A stretch of DNA of 64,000 nucleotides from Nemania diffusa. Its lineage: Eukaryota; Ascomycota; Sordariomycetes; Xylariales; Xylariaceae. The notes under the pieces are model-generated. The model saw only the letters and a program-made list of their open reading frames with translations, was not told where the DNA came from and did no database searches. Of this stretch, positions 1-11,524 are shown piece by piece. Position numbers and translations under genes: made by a program. Each line of letters starts with the position of its first letter. Position 1 is the stretch's first letter. The stretch is from positions 1,488,001-1,552,000 of the forward strand of contig JBBPUQ010000011.1 of NCBI GenBank assembly GCA_038501195.1. Reading direction: 5' to 3'.

Positions 1-2309
1 TAAAATAAAATAATAATATTTTTAAAAAATAAAATGTTTTAAACTTTTTAAATTAATATATAAAATATTAAATTATATTTAAAATATTAAATAAATTATT
101 TTAAATATAAATATATATATAAAATAAATTTATTAGTTTTATATATAAATTAATATATTTAAAAAATAATATTTAAAAAATTAAAAAATAATAATAAAAA
201 TTATATAATTTTTATAACTATATTTTATAAAAAAAACAAAATATATTTTTTAAAAAATAATTTTTAATAATTTTTTTTTATAATTTTTATATTTAATTAA
301 TTAAAAATTTTATATTAAAAAAACTAAAAGTATAAAATATTATATATAATATTTATAATAACAATAAATTAAAAAAAAGCTATATATTTAAATATAATAT
401 TTTAAAATTTATATTTTTATAAAAATAAATTTTTAAAATTATTATTTAAAAATTAAAAAAATTTATTTAAATATTAAATTAATAAACTATTTAAAATTAA
501 TATTTTTAAAAAATATAAATAATTAAAAAATAATAAAATATTTAAAATTATTTTTATATAAAATATAAAAAACAATTTATTTTTATTTAAATAAATATTT
601 ATATATAAATTTAATAAAAATAAAATTTTAAATATATATAAAATATATTTAATAATTAAAAATAACTTTTAAAAAAAATATTTTAATTAATATATATAAT
701 TATGTTTATAATTAAAATATTTAAATTTATAATAATATTAATAATAACTTTTAATTTTAAAATTAAATAATTTAATATAATTAAAATATTTTTTAATATA
801 TTAAAAATTAATAAAATTTTTATAAATATATAACTTTTAAAAAGTTTTAATTAAAACAACTTAATTAATAAATTTAATAAAATATTATATAATTTAAAAA
901 ACTTTTTATTATTTTAATATAAAAAGTTTATTAAAACATTTAACATTAATAAAATAATAATTTTGAAAAAAAAACTTTGTTTATTTTATATTTTAAAATA
1001 TATAATATTTATTATATTTTATATAAATAACTTTTTAGTTTTATATTATAAAATTTAAAAAAAAAAACCAAAAAAAATTATTTTAAATATTAAAAAAGTT
1101 TATAAATTTAAAAATTAAAAAAATATTATTTAATTTTTAAAAATTAAAATAATTTAAAATTATTTTTAAAAAATAATTATATTAATATATAATAAATATA
1201 TTTATAAAATTATAATATATTATAAATTTAATAATTAAAATAAAATTTTTATAATATTATTTTTAATAAAAAAACTTAAAAACTATTTACAAAATATAAT
1301 AAAAATAAAAATTAAATTATATTAAAAACTAATTAAATTAATTTTATATATAATAATATTTTTAAAATTAAATATTATATATATAATAATATAACTTTTA
1401 AAATTTTTAATTAATTTTAATTTTATATATTATAAAATTATTTATTAAATAATTTAATATTTATATATAATATATTTTTTAAAAATTATATATAGAATAT
1501 AAAATTATAAAATTTATATTTTTTTAATAATAAAAAATGTTTTATTTATAAATAATTATAAATTTTATTATTTTTTATATAACTATATTATATTATTATT
1601 TAAAAATATAATTTTATAAAAAAATATTTATTAAAATTTTATATTTATTTTTATTATAAAAACAAAAATAAATATAATTAAATTTATTATAAAAAAAATA
1701 ATAACTTTTAAAAAACTGTTTTATATTTTTATTTTAAAATTAAATAAAATATAAATAATTTATTTAAATAATATATAAATAATTAAATTAATAATAAATA
1801 AAAATAAAAAAATAAATATTAAATTTAAATATATAAATATATAAAATATATAATTATATTAAAAATATTTTAAAAAAAAGCTTTAAAATAATATATTTTT
1901 TTATTAATTAAATATTTATTAATAAATTAATTTAAAATTTATTATAAATTTAATTTAAATATTTTTAAATTTTTATTAATTTTAAAAATATAAGTTATAT
2001 TTATAATATAAACTTAAAAAATAAATAAAAAAAACTTATTAATTATTTATTAATTTATAATAATTAAAACAATTAAAAATAAAAAATAAAAATTAAAAAA
2101 AATTATATTAACTTTTATTTATTATTTTTATTATTTTATTTTTTAAGTTTATTAAATATTAAAAATATTAATTTTTATTTATTAAAAGTTTTAAAAAATA
2201 TATATTAAATATAAAAAAAAATATATATAAAAATATATAATATAATTATATAATAATATATTATTAATAATAATAATATAAATAAAAAAAACATTAATAA
2301 TAAAAATAT
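1..2309 (+). mobile_element. Outer Ty1/copia copy, left fragment (RT-RNase H part)
   Basis: This stretch aligns base for base with 6041 to about 8387 of the complete copia element next to it, apart from one block of roughly 50 bases present only in the inner copy near 6105. Around 1017-1045 the plus strand reads FYINNFLVL, the mutated counterpart of the reverse transcriptase YVDD motif that the inner copy shows at 7103-7114. It is more heavily mutated than the inner copy: almost every C and G is gone. It is the host element into which the inner copia inserted; its continuation lies at 10488-10978, and its 5' part lies left of the window. No open frame survives. Confidence 0.85.
2305..2309. 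repeat. Target-site duplication AATAT, left
   Basis: Five bases directly before the 5' LTR, identical to 10488-10492 directly after the 3' LTR. The matching position inside the inner element (about 8389-8394) reads AGTGT, so the original target was probably AGTGT and both duplicates were later mutated to AATAT. Confidence 0.85.
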
Positions 2310-2703
2310 TGTAACAGTATAAGTGGGTTTAGTAAAGCGAGCCTAAAAAGTCAGGTCATAAAATCTACCTAAATAAACTTACTTAATAAAAAAGCCTAAA
2401 AAGAAGCTTTTGCAGAAGCTTTTCCACTGCTTATAACACTACTTGTTAAAATTACTACTTATTATAAGCACTTACTATTGCAAGCAAGCAAAAGCAATTA
2501 CAAAATCAAAGCTTGAAAACAAAGCACCAAACCTGATTTTAGTATTTATTAAAAATATATATATATATATAAAGCTTAAAAATTAAAAAACTAAAATAAC
2601 TAAAATATTAAGCAAACTTTATTTTAATATACTTTTTAAAATTATTTTAATTATACTAGTTCAATTTTATTTGCTAAACTTGATCGTACTTTTATATATA
2701 ACA
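2310..2703 (+). repeat. 5' LTR of inner copia (394 bp)
   Basis: Direct repeat of 10094-10487 with the same length. The first 225 bases keep many C and G residues (for example GTGGGTTTAG, GCGAGCC, AGGTCA), whereas the matching bases of the 3' LTR are changed to T or A. A short (AT)n run lies near 2556-2570. As the 5' LTR it would have carried the promoter; no TATA box can be singled out in such AT-rich sequence. Confidence 0.9.
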
Positions 2704-5700
2704 ATTATAAACTTAGTTTATTTATTAAACTAGTGTTTTTTTTTATAAACAATTTTAACTTTTATTATTGTAAGCATTTTTATTTTATTTTTTTTTTACA
2801 TTATTCCAAAATTTTTTACTTATTTTTAATATACTTTTTTTTGTACTTTTATTATATTTTTTAAAAAAATCGATAAAAATGTTAAAACGATTTTAAAAAC
2901 TAATTTTAACTAGCTAAAATAGTATAACAGACTTAAGCTTCAAGCTATAATACAAAACATTTAAAATTATATTAACTTAAATAATATTACATTTATATTT
3001 AAAATTAAAGTTAAACTAAAGCTTTTTATTTATAAAAGTACTAAATAAACTTTTTTATAAAAACGGGCTAACTAATACAAAAAAAATCTTAAAAAATAAA
3101 AAGCCTAAAATAACAGTAACTTTGCAAAAAGCGCTGTACTACTAATTTTTAAAAAAACGTAACTAGTAACATCTAATATTACTGCAAAGTTTAACAAACT
3201 TATTAAAACTTATACTAATAAAACGTTAAAATATATAGTTAATATTACTTGATATATTAACTTATATAATTAAATTTTAAAAATAGTTAACTTTAAACGC
3301 TTAAAAATAATATTAGTACAAATATTTAATAAAAACAATTTTAATATTAAATCAATAATTAAACATTTAAAAAATAGTTTAGCTTTTATAAAATTAGCTA
3401 TTATAAACACTTTATTAGTTAAATATTAAGCAGTTTTAAACCAAGCTTTACAATATATAAACTTTATTTGTTAATATAAAAACTAAACAATTGTTTACAA
3501 AAAAGCAAAAATGTACTAAATATCCAATATAATAAAAGTATTTGCAGCAAAAAAATTCTTTAAAACTATAAACAAATATATTGTTTTTAAATAAACTATT
3601 AAATAGTTTTTTATTTTATTTTAAAACAAACTTTTCTATAAAAAACAAATATTTATATTAAACTAATTAAAACAAGTTCTTAAAAAGCTTATTTATAAAA
3701 ACAAATTAAAAACTTTTTAAAATGCTTTAAAAATTTACTATACTTTAAATAACAAAACTTAAAAACAGCTTAAAAAAAAAAAACATAAAAAGCAGCTTAA
3801 AAGTTTTTAGTATTTTTGTAAATATTAAATAAAGTATACTTACTTTTAGCGCTTTAAAATATATAAACTTTTATAATATATAGTTATAAAATTTACAAAA
3901 AAAGCACTAAAAAGAATACTTTTTATAAAAAAAATAAAAAAAATTAAAAAGTAATAAAAGTATACTTAATAAAACAATTTTTATAAAAAAATCAAAAAAA
4001 ACAAATAAAAAGTAAAAAAAACTACTTTTAAAAAAAAAAAATCAAACAATAAAAAAACTTAGTACAATAACAATGTAATATATGCAATAATTAACTTATT
4101 TTTTTTAAAATTATATTTAATTTTAAATATTTATATAACTAAAGTTTAAAAGTTATATTTTTTATTTAATAGTATATTATTAAATAACTATAATATTTTT
4201 TATTTTATAAATAATAAATTGTTTTTAAAAAAAAAGTCTTTTAAAATCGCTAAAAAAAAAGCAATAGTAAATGCTAACACTTTTTAATTTTTAATTTTAA
4301 AAATAAAAACTTAGATTATAAAAAGTACACTTTTAAAAAAAAATAGAAAAAAATTAATTAATTTAATATTTATTAAAATAACGTTTATAAAAAGATTTTA
4401 TATAAACTTAATTTTTAAAATTCACTTTTAAAAAATAAAAATATAATATTATAGATTAAATTATATATTAAAATTTAACAAATTTAAAAAAAACAATATA
4501 GTTGCTAAGCTTTTAAAACATTATAACTTAGTGTTTTTTTAATACAACTTACTTTTTATTTATTTAAACCGATCTTTTATAATAAATACAGTATATATTT
4601 TAATAGAAATTTTTATAAATATAGCAAAGCTTTTAACAATTTTAACGCAAATAAAACAAGTTTTTTTATATTAACTTTTTAAAAATTCTCTAAAACTAAA
4701 AAAAAACTTTAAATATTTATAGCACTTAAAGTTAAAACATTTAAAATTTAAACTGCTTAAAGCGCTAATATATAATATAAAAAATATAAAAATTAATAAA
4801 ATTTTACAATTTAAATATAAAAACTATATAAAAATATACACTTTATAAAAAATTTTTAAATAAACTTTTAAAAAAGCATTAGCAAAACTTTTTTACAAAG
4901 TTTTTTAAAATTTATTTAATTATTTAAAAAAGTTTAACAGATTATAGTAAATATTAATATTTAAAAACAAGTTTAATAATATAATTTAGTTTTACTTTTT
5001 TAAAAATAAAAAATAAAACTTTATATTTAAACAAATAAAAAAATTCAAGTATTAAATAATATAATAATTCAAGCTTTTTATAATAAAGCTAAAAAATAAC
5101 AATAAAAAAGCAGTTATTGCTATTTAAAAAGCTATATGCTATAAGCTTTAAGCTAAAAAAAAAAAAATCAATTTAAAACTTTTATCAAACTATATTAAAA
5201 AGCTAGTAAAAAATAATAAAAAAGTAAACAAAAAAATAATTAAAAAATTAATTAAAATGTTTTTAAAAATTAAATTTCTAAGCTTTTTTTAGCTAAAAGT
5301 AGTTTAAGCAGCAACTTAGTTATATAATATCAGTTTTTTAAAAAAAAAACAATTTTTATATATTTTACAAAGTATTTAAATTATAGTTTAACTAATATTT
5401 TAAATAATATATACTTGAAATAAAAAAAAAGTTAAAAACTAATTTTAAACTAAACTAAAGTTAAATTTTTATATATAAATGTAAAGTTTATTTTTTAAAC
5501 AAAAAAAAAAAAGCTAGTTATAACTACTAAGCTTTTAAAATAAAACTAAAAGTATATATTAAATATTTAATAAAATATATAGCAAGCAATTTATATAAAA
5601 TTTAAATTTTTTATTTACAAAAAGTAATTTTAATAAAAAATATTAAATTTAATAAAAAAATTTTTTATAATAAAAAATAAAAATGCTTTAAAATTAAAAT

Positions 5701-6040
5701 CTCAAAAGCACAAATAAACAAAATTAAACTAAACAAACTCGAAAATATTACAATTTTAAAAACCTAAAATATATAAAAACTTATAGCAACAATAAATTAA
5801 AAAATAAACAAAAACATTTTAAATAGCTACAATAATAGCATTTAATTTATTAATAAACTTTTTAGCGCTTATTTAAAAAAGTAAAACTTAAAAATAAATA
5901 TAGCTGTAATAGAACTAGCTAAAAAACTTAGCAAAAACTATATACTTTAGCTACAAAAACTTTTAATTTTTTAATAAATGCTTAAACTTAAAAAGCAACA
6001 AAACAGCATAAAAACAAAGCTTAAAAAAATAATTCAAAAT
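2704..6040 (+). pseudogene. Degraded 5' internal region of inner copia (expected gag-protease-integrase)
   Basis: Single-copy within this window, between the 5' LTR and the part shared with the outer copy. By the invariant copia order (gag, protease, integrase, RT, RNase H) it should hold gag through integrase, because the RT motif lies at 7.1 kb. I could not identify a zinc knuckle, protease or integrase triad with confidence: TAA and TAG codons interrupt all frames. Residual C exceeds residual G on this strand. The assignment is therefore by position, not by motif. Confidence 0.5.
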
Positions 6041-8300
6041 AAAATAACAGTATTTTTAAAAAACAAAATATTTTAAACTTTTTAAATCAATATATAAAAT
6101 ATTAAAAACAAATTAAATAAAAGCTTATAATAGTATAAATATTAAACTATATTTAAAACATTAAATAAACTGCTTTAAATAAAACATAAATATATATATA
6201 AAATAAACTTATTAGCTTTATATATAAATAAATATATTTAAAAAATAGCACTTAAAAAACTAAAAAATAATAATAAAAGTTATGCAATTTTTATAACTAT
6301 ATTTTATAAAAAAAACAAAATATACTTTTTAGAAAATAACTTTTAGCAATTTTTTTTAAAAACTTTTATGCTTAATTAATTAAAAGCTTTATATCAAAAA
6401 AACCAAAAGTACAAAATATTGTACGCAGTATTTGCAGCAGTAGTAAATCAAAAAAAAGCTGTATACTTAAACACAGCATTTTAAAAATTTCGCATTTATA
6501 AAAACAATTTTTTAAAACTACTACTTAAAAACTAAAAAAACTTCTTTAAATATTTAGTTAATAAATTATTTAAAACTAATGTTTATAATAAATATAAATA
6601 GCTAAAAAATAATAAAACGTTTAAAATTATTTTTATATAAAGTGTAAAAAACAATTTGTTTTTATTAAAATAAATGTTTATATATAAATTTAACAAAAAT
6701 AGTTTTTTAAATATATATAAAGCATATTTAGTTGTTAAAAATAACTTTTAAAAAAAAAACATGCTTTAATTAATTTATACAGTTATATTTGTAGCTAAAA
6801 CATTTAAACTTATAATAGTACTAGTAGCAATTTTTGATTTTAAAATTAAACAGTTTAATATAATTAAAGTATTTTTTAATATGTTAAAAATTAATAAAGC
6901 TTTTATAAATATATAATTTTTAAAAAACTTTAGTTAAAATAACTTAATTAAAAAATTTAATAAAGCGTTATATAATTTAAAAAACTTTTTACTGCTATAA
7001 TATAAAAAGTTTGCTAAAATATTTAAAGCTAATAAAATAGTAGTTTTAAAAAAAAAGCTTTGTTTATTTTATACTTTAAAATATATAGTATTTATTATAT
7101 TTTATATAAACGACTTTTTAGTTTTATATTATAAAACTTATAAAAAAAAAACAAAAAAGATTATTTTAAATATTAAAAAAGTTTATAAATTTAAAAATTA
7201 AAGTAATATTATTTAGTTTTTAAAAATTAAAATAATTTAAAACTGTTTTTAAAAAATAATTATATTAATATATAACAAATATATTAATAAAATTGCAATG
7301 TGCTATAAACTTAATAATTAAAGTTAAATCTTTATAATATTGCTTTTAATAAAAAAGTTTAAAAAATACTTAAAAAATACAATAAAAATAAAAATTAAAC
7401 TATATTAAAAACTAGTTAAATCAATTTTATATATAGCAGTATTTTTAAAACTAAATATTATATATACAATAATATAACTTTTAAAATTTTTAATTAATTT
7501 TAGCTTTATATATTATAAAACTACTTACTAAATAATCTAATACTTATATATAACATATTTTTTTAGAATTATATATAAAGTATAAAATTATAAAGCTTAA
7601 GCTTTTTTAATAGCAAAAAATGCTTTATTTACAAACAATTATAAAATTTGTTGTTTTTTATATAAATATATTATATTACTATTTAAAAATATGATTTTAT
7701 AAAAAGTTACTTATTAAAATATTATATTTACTTTTACTATAAAAACAAAAGTAAATATAATTAAATTTATTGCAAAAAAAATAATAGCTTTTAAAAAACT
7801 ATTTTATAATTTTATTTTAAAATTAAATAAAACATAAACAATTTATTTAAATAATATATAAACGATTAAATTAATAATAAATAAAAACAAAAAAATAAAT
7901 ACTAAGTTTAAATATATAAATATATAAAATATATAGCTATATTAAAAATATTTTAAAAAAAGCTTTAAAGTAGTATATTTTTTTATTAATTAAATATTTA
8001 CTAATAAATTAACTAAAAATTTATTATAAACTTAGTTTAAATATTTTTAAGCTTTTATTAACTTTAAAAATATAAGTTATATTTGTAATATAAGCTTAAA
8101 AAGTAAATAAAAAAAACTTTTTAGTTATTTATTAATTTGTAATAATTAAAACAACTAAAAACAAAAAAAAAACAAAATTAAAATAAGTTATATTAATTTT
8201 TATTTATTACTTTTATTATTTTATTTTTTAAGTTTATTAAATATTAGAAATATTAACTTTTATTTATTAAAAGTTTTAAAAAAAACATATAAAACGCAAA
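6041..8300 (+). pseudogene. Ty1/copia reverse transcriptase and RNase H relic
   Basis: In the plus frame through 7088-7138 the translation is VFIIFYINDFLVLYYKT. The YIND at 7103-7114 is copia YVDD with one Asp changed to Asn, as expected from G-to-A mutation. The preceding residues (CLFYTLKY) fit the copia DPCLY region and the following KKVYKFKN fits the stretch before the fingers/connection part. RNase H should follow to about 8.2-8.3 kb but is too decayed to place residues. The same segment is duplicated in the outer copy at 1-2309. Many stops; not translatable. Confidence 0.75.
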
Positions 8301-9035
8301 AGAAAAAAAGCGCAGAAATATATAGTATAATTATATAATAAAACATTAGTAGCGCTAATAATGTAAGCAAAAAAGTTGTTAGTAACAAAAGTGTTAATAA
8401 TGCTAAAAAAAAAAAAAGTAAAATAGCTGAAAAAAGTAATCAAAGTATAAAAAGCAAGCAAAAACTCGAGTATATAAATATTTTAGCAAAAAGTATAAAA
8501 AACAGGTATAAATATAAATAATAAAAAAGCAGCAATAATAAACTTTTTTTTGTTTATTTTAAAAATAACTTAAAAAATGCTGCAAAAGTGAAAAAGTTTT
8601 TATATAAAAATTATTAATTAAAAATTGTTATAACGATTTTAAAAAATATTAAAATAAAATTTATAACTTAAAAAGTTTTAAATTAAATAGCTGTTATTAA
8701 ACAGCAAATAAATAGTACTATATAATCTAAGTTATATTTATATTTGTTAATATAATATTTCAAATATATATAAAAAGTATAAAAAAAACTTATATAAATA
8801 TATATATATATTTTAAAAAGCACTTATAATAATATTAGCTATAGCTAATTATATTAAAACATATATTATTTTTACACTTAATAAAAGCAGTATTTATATA
8901 ATAGTAATAAAAAACTATATGTTTTTTTTTTTAAGTAAAGTATAAGTAACAATGTTTATTAAAACATAAATATAAATAAATGTTTAATAAATTATAAAGT
9001 TTAAAACATTATACTAAAAAAAAAAAAGCAAAAAA

Positions 9036-9066
9036 GTTGTTGTTGTTGTTGTTAGTAGCAGCAGTA
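9036..9066. repeat. Microsatellite (GTT)n followed by AGCAGC
   Basis: Five consecutive GTT units followed by AGTAGCAGCAG. It is one of few places in this part of the window with dense G. No function can be assigned. Confidence 0.8.
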
Positions 9067-9151
9067 AAAACGCAAAAAATACAAGCAGTAAAATAAGTAA
9101 TAGTATTTATAATAGCAGCGTAAAAAATTTTAACAACTATTAGCTAAAGCT

Positions 9152-9220
9152 AAAAAAAAAAAAAAAAAAAGCGTTTTAGCGTTTTTTTTTTTTTTTTTTT
9201 TTTTTCGAAAAAAAAAACCA
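9152..9220. repeat. Poly-A/poly-T inverted repeat around GCGTTTTAGCG
   Basis: A run of about 19 A is followed by GCGTTTTAGCG and then a run of about 25 T, then CGAAAA and further A tracts. The A and T arms can pair to form a long hairpin with an 11-base loop. It lies in the 3' non-coding part of the inner copia. Confidence 0.8.
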
Positions 9221-9630
9221 AAAAAAAAAAATCTCAGAAATAAGCTAAAAACAGCAGCAGAAAAAAATAAAACTACTTTTTAAAAACATTAATATATAAC
9301 TAATATTTTATAATATAGAACTAAAAAATTATTTACTGCATTAAAATATTATAATAAAACAATATTATTTAAAATTTAAATTAATATAAAAACTTTTATA
9401 ACTAATTTAAAAGTTTTATAAAATATATATTAGTAATAGTAGCAATATTTATAACTATAAATTAGTTTCAAGCTTGTTTATACAAAAAAAAAGCTTGAAA
9501 ATTACAATTTATAAATAAATAAAAGTAAAAAAAAAAAAAAAAAAACAAAAAAAACTAATTATTTTATTAGTTAATTAAGCGTATAATAATTAAGCAATTT
9601 TAAAAATATATTTATAAATTTAAAAAAATA

Positions 9631-9631
9631 G

Positions 9632-9665
<34 letters not shown>
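9631..9665. repeat. Long A tract
   Basis: Roughly 34 uninterrupted A residues in the copia 3' region. A shorter A tract lies at about 9529-9545. Confidence 0.9.
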
Positions 9666-9668
<3 letters not shown>

Positions 9669-10093
9669 AAATCGCTTTATAATTAATTTATACTAAAAAT
9701 ATTAAAGTACTAAAAGCGAACTTATTTTATATATAAAAAAAAAGCGTATTTTTTTTGCAACTATTAGTTTAAGCTCGCTAAATATACTATATATTTAATT
9801 AAGCAATAAAATTATAATTAATAAATATATATAAATATAATTTTATTATTTAATAACTTTATAATTAAAGCGCAAAAAGTGTACTAGTACAATAGTATAT
9901 TAAAAAAAGTGCATTTTTAGTTTTTTTTTTATAAAAATTAACTATTTAAAATATATAAAGCTATTAAAATTATTTAAAATATATTTTTATAAAAATCTTA
10001 AAATATAAAATTAAAAAAATTACTATTTATTTTTTTTGTTAATATATAAAAAAAAAACAGTTAAATAATTTAAAATAGCTTAATTAAAAAATA

Positions 10094-10487
10094 TATAACA
10101 ATATAAATAAATTTAATAAAGCAAGCTTAAAAAGTTAAGTTATAAAATTTACTTAAATAAGTTTATTTAATAAAAAAGCTTAAAAAAAAGCTTTTATAAA
10201 AGTTTTTTTACTGCTTATAATATTATTTGTTAAAATTATTACTTATTGCAAGCATTTATTATTATAAACAAACAAAAGTAATTATAAAATTAAAGCTTAA
10301 AAATAAAATATTAAACTTGATTTTAATATTTATTAAAAATATATGTATATATATAAAACTTAAAAATTAAAAAGCTAAAATAACTAAAATATTAAGCAAA
10401 CTTTATTTTAATACATTTTTTAAAATCGTTTTAGTTATACTAGTTTAATTCTATTTGCTAAACTTAATTGTATTTTTATATATAACA
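10094..10487 (+). repeat. 3' LTR of inner copia (394 bp)
   Basis: Matches 2310-2703 end to end without a length difference. Nearly all differences are C/T or G/A, with the 3' copy carrying the T or A, as expected from C-to-T mutation on either strand. Ends in TATAACA at 10487. Confidence 0.9.
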
Positions 10488-10492
10488 AATAT
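10488..10492. repeat. Target-site duplication AATAT, right
   Basis: Identical to 2305-2309; proves that the two LTRs bound one insertion event. Confidence 0.85.
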
Positions 10493-10978
10493 TAATAATA
10501 TTAAAAAAAAAAAATATTAAAAAAAATATTTAAAATATAAAAAATAAATAAAAACTTAAATATATAAATAATTTAATAAAAAATATAAAAAATAAATATA
10601 AAAATAAATAATAAAAAAGTAATAATAATAAACTTTTTTTTATTTATTTTAAAAATAATTTAAATAATATTATAAAAATAAAAATTTTTTTATATAAAAG
10701 CTATTAGTTAAAAATTGTTATAATAATTTTAAAAAATATTAAAATAAAATTTATAATTTAAAAAGTTTTAAATTAAATAATTATTATTAAATAATAAATA
10801 AATAATATTATATAATTTAAATTATATTTATATTTATTAATATAATATTTTAAATATATATAAAAAATATAAAAAATTTTTATATAAATATATATATATA
10901 TTTTAAAAAATATTTATAACAATATTAATTATAATTAATTATATTAAAATATATATTATTTTTATATTTAATAAAAAC
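10488..10978 (+). mobile_element. Outer Ty1/copia copy, right fragment (3' region)
   Basis: Aligns with 8390-8880 of the inner copia, so it continues the outer copy after the inner insertion. The homology stops at 10978, exactly where the gypsy LTR D1 begins; the rest of the 3' region and the 3' LTR of the outer copy are not seen in the window. Confidence 0.85.
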
Positions 10979-11205
10979 TAATATAAATAAATATAAAAGT
11001 TTTAAAAAATAAATTTTTTAAAACTATTTTATATATATTTTTAATATTAGTTTTATTTAAAATTACTTTAAATTAATAAATTAAATAAATAAAAAAAGCT
11101 TTTAAGTTTTTTTTTTTTAATTTAATTTTATAAGTTTATTTTTTTTAATTTATATTAGATTTTTATAAATTTAAATATAAATATTATTTATAGTAAATTT
11201 TATTA
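10979..11205 (+). repeat. D1 5' LTR (227 bp)
   Basis: Begins TAATATAAATAAATATAAAAG and ends ATTTTATTA; TG...CA mutated to TA...TA is plausible. Matches 15875-16101 over its whole length. The 93 bases after it (11206-11298) also match the inverted copy at 37944-38039 and are therefore internal leader rather than LTR. Confidence 0.75.
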
Positions 11206-11298
11206 AATAATATAATAAATTTTATAATTAAACAATTTTATATTTTTAGTTTTTTTTTTTTATTAACAAATTATATATTATTTATAATATATTATTTA

Positions 11299-11524
11299 AA
11301 ATAAAGTTTATTATAAGTAGTGTTTATATTTAAGTTTATAAAAGTATAATATAGATTAAAAAGAGTAAACTTGTAAAGTTAAATCAAAGGAAAAGACCTA
11401 AAAGCTCTTTTTACTTATTTAATTTACCGATATGAAGTAGTCCCAAATAGGACTAATGCTATAGATATGTACAGAGTGGTTTTTAAAAACCCATTTTTTA
11501 AAACCTCTATATTTATCTATATCA
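11299..11524 (+). mobile_element. 226-bp hairpin-rich element, mutated copy
   Basis: Aligns over exactly 226 bp with 46951-47176; differences are mainly G-to-A and C-to-T in this copy. The hairpin AGTCC(C/T)A/TAGGACT is retained. The D-family sequence resumes directly at 11525: the inverted copy D2 lacks this segment and runs straight through the site near 18657, giving an empty-site comparison. The target duplication is not clear here because the site is an A tract. Likely a solo LTR or another short non-autonomous element; no coding capacity. Confidence 0.8.

Larger units (their letters stand above)
8301..10093. other. Non-coding 3' region of inner copia, homopolymer-rich
   Basis: About 1.8 kb separate the end of the pol homology from the 3' LTR, long for a copia element. 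I see no recognisable domain. It contains a (GTT)n/AGCAGC microsatellite, long A and T tracts and a homopolymer hairpin, annotated separately. The first 600 bases are shared with the outer copy (10488-10978); the rest has no second copy in the window. An apparent minus-strand reading frame at 8276-8461 is low-complexity Phe/Tyr/Ile and is not a gene. Confidence 0.6.
2310..10487 (+). mobile_element. Inner Ty1/copia LTR retrotransposon, complete but RIP-inactivated
   Basis: An 8.2-kb LTR element with two LTRs of exactly 394 bp (2310-2703 and 10094-10487) and a perfect 5-bp duplication of its target. The LTR begins TGTAACAG in the left copy (TATAACAA in the right) and ends TATAACA, so the TG...CA ends are still visible. 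Plus-strand coding is set by the motif YINDFLVLYYKT at 7103-7138, which corresponds to copia YVDD, followed by a basic stretch (KKKTKKI) typical of this region. It lies inside another copy of the same family. Mutation is moderate, with stop codons every few tens of residues, so it cannot encode working proteins. Confidence 0.9.

Noticed and set aside
8276..8461. Minus-strand reading frame of 61 residues
   Set aside because: Composed of Phe, Tyr, Leu and Ile with no domain; antisense to copia 3' sequence and created by base composition.
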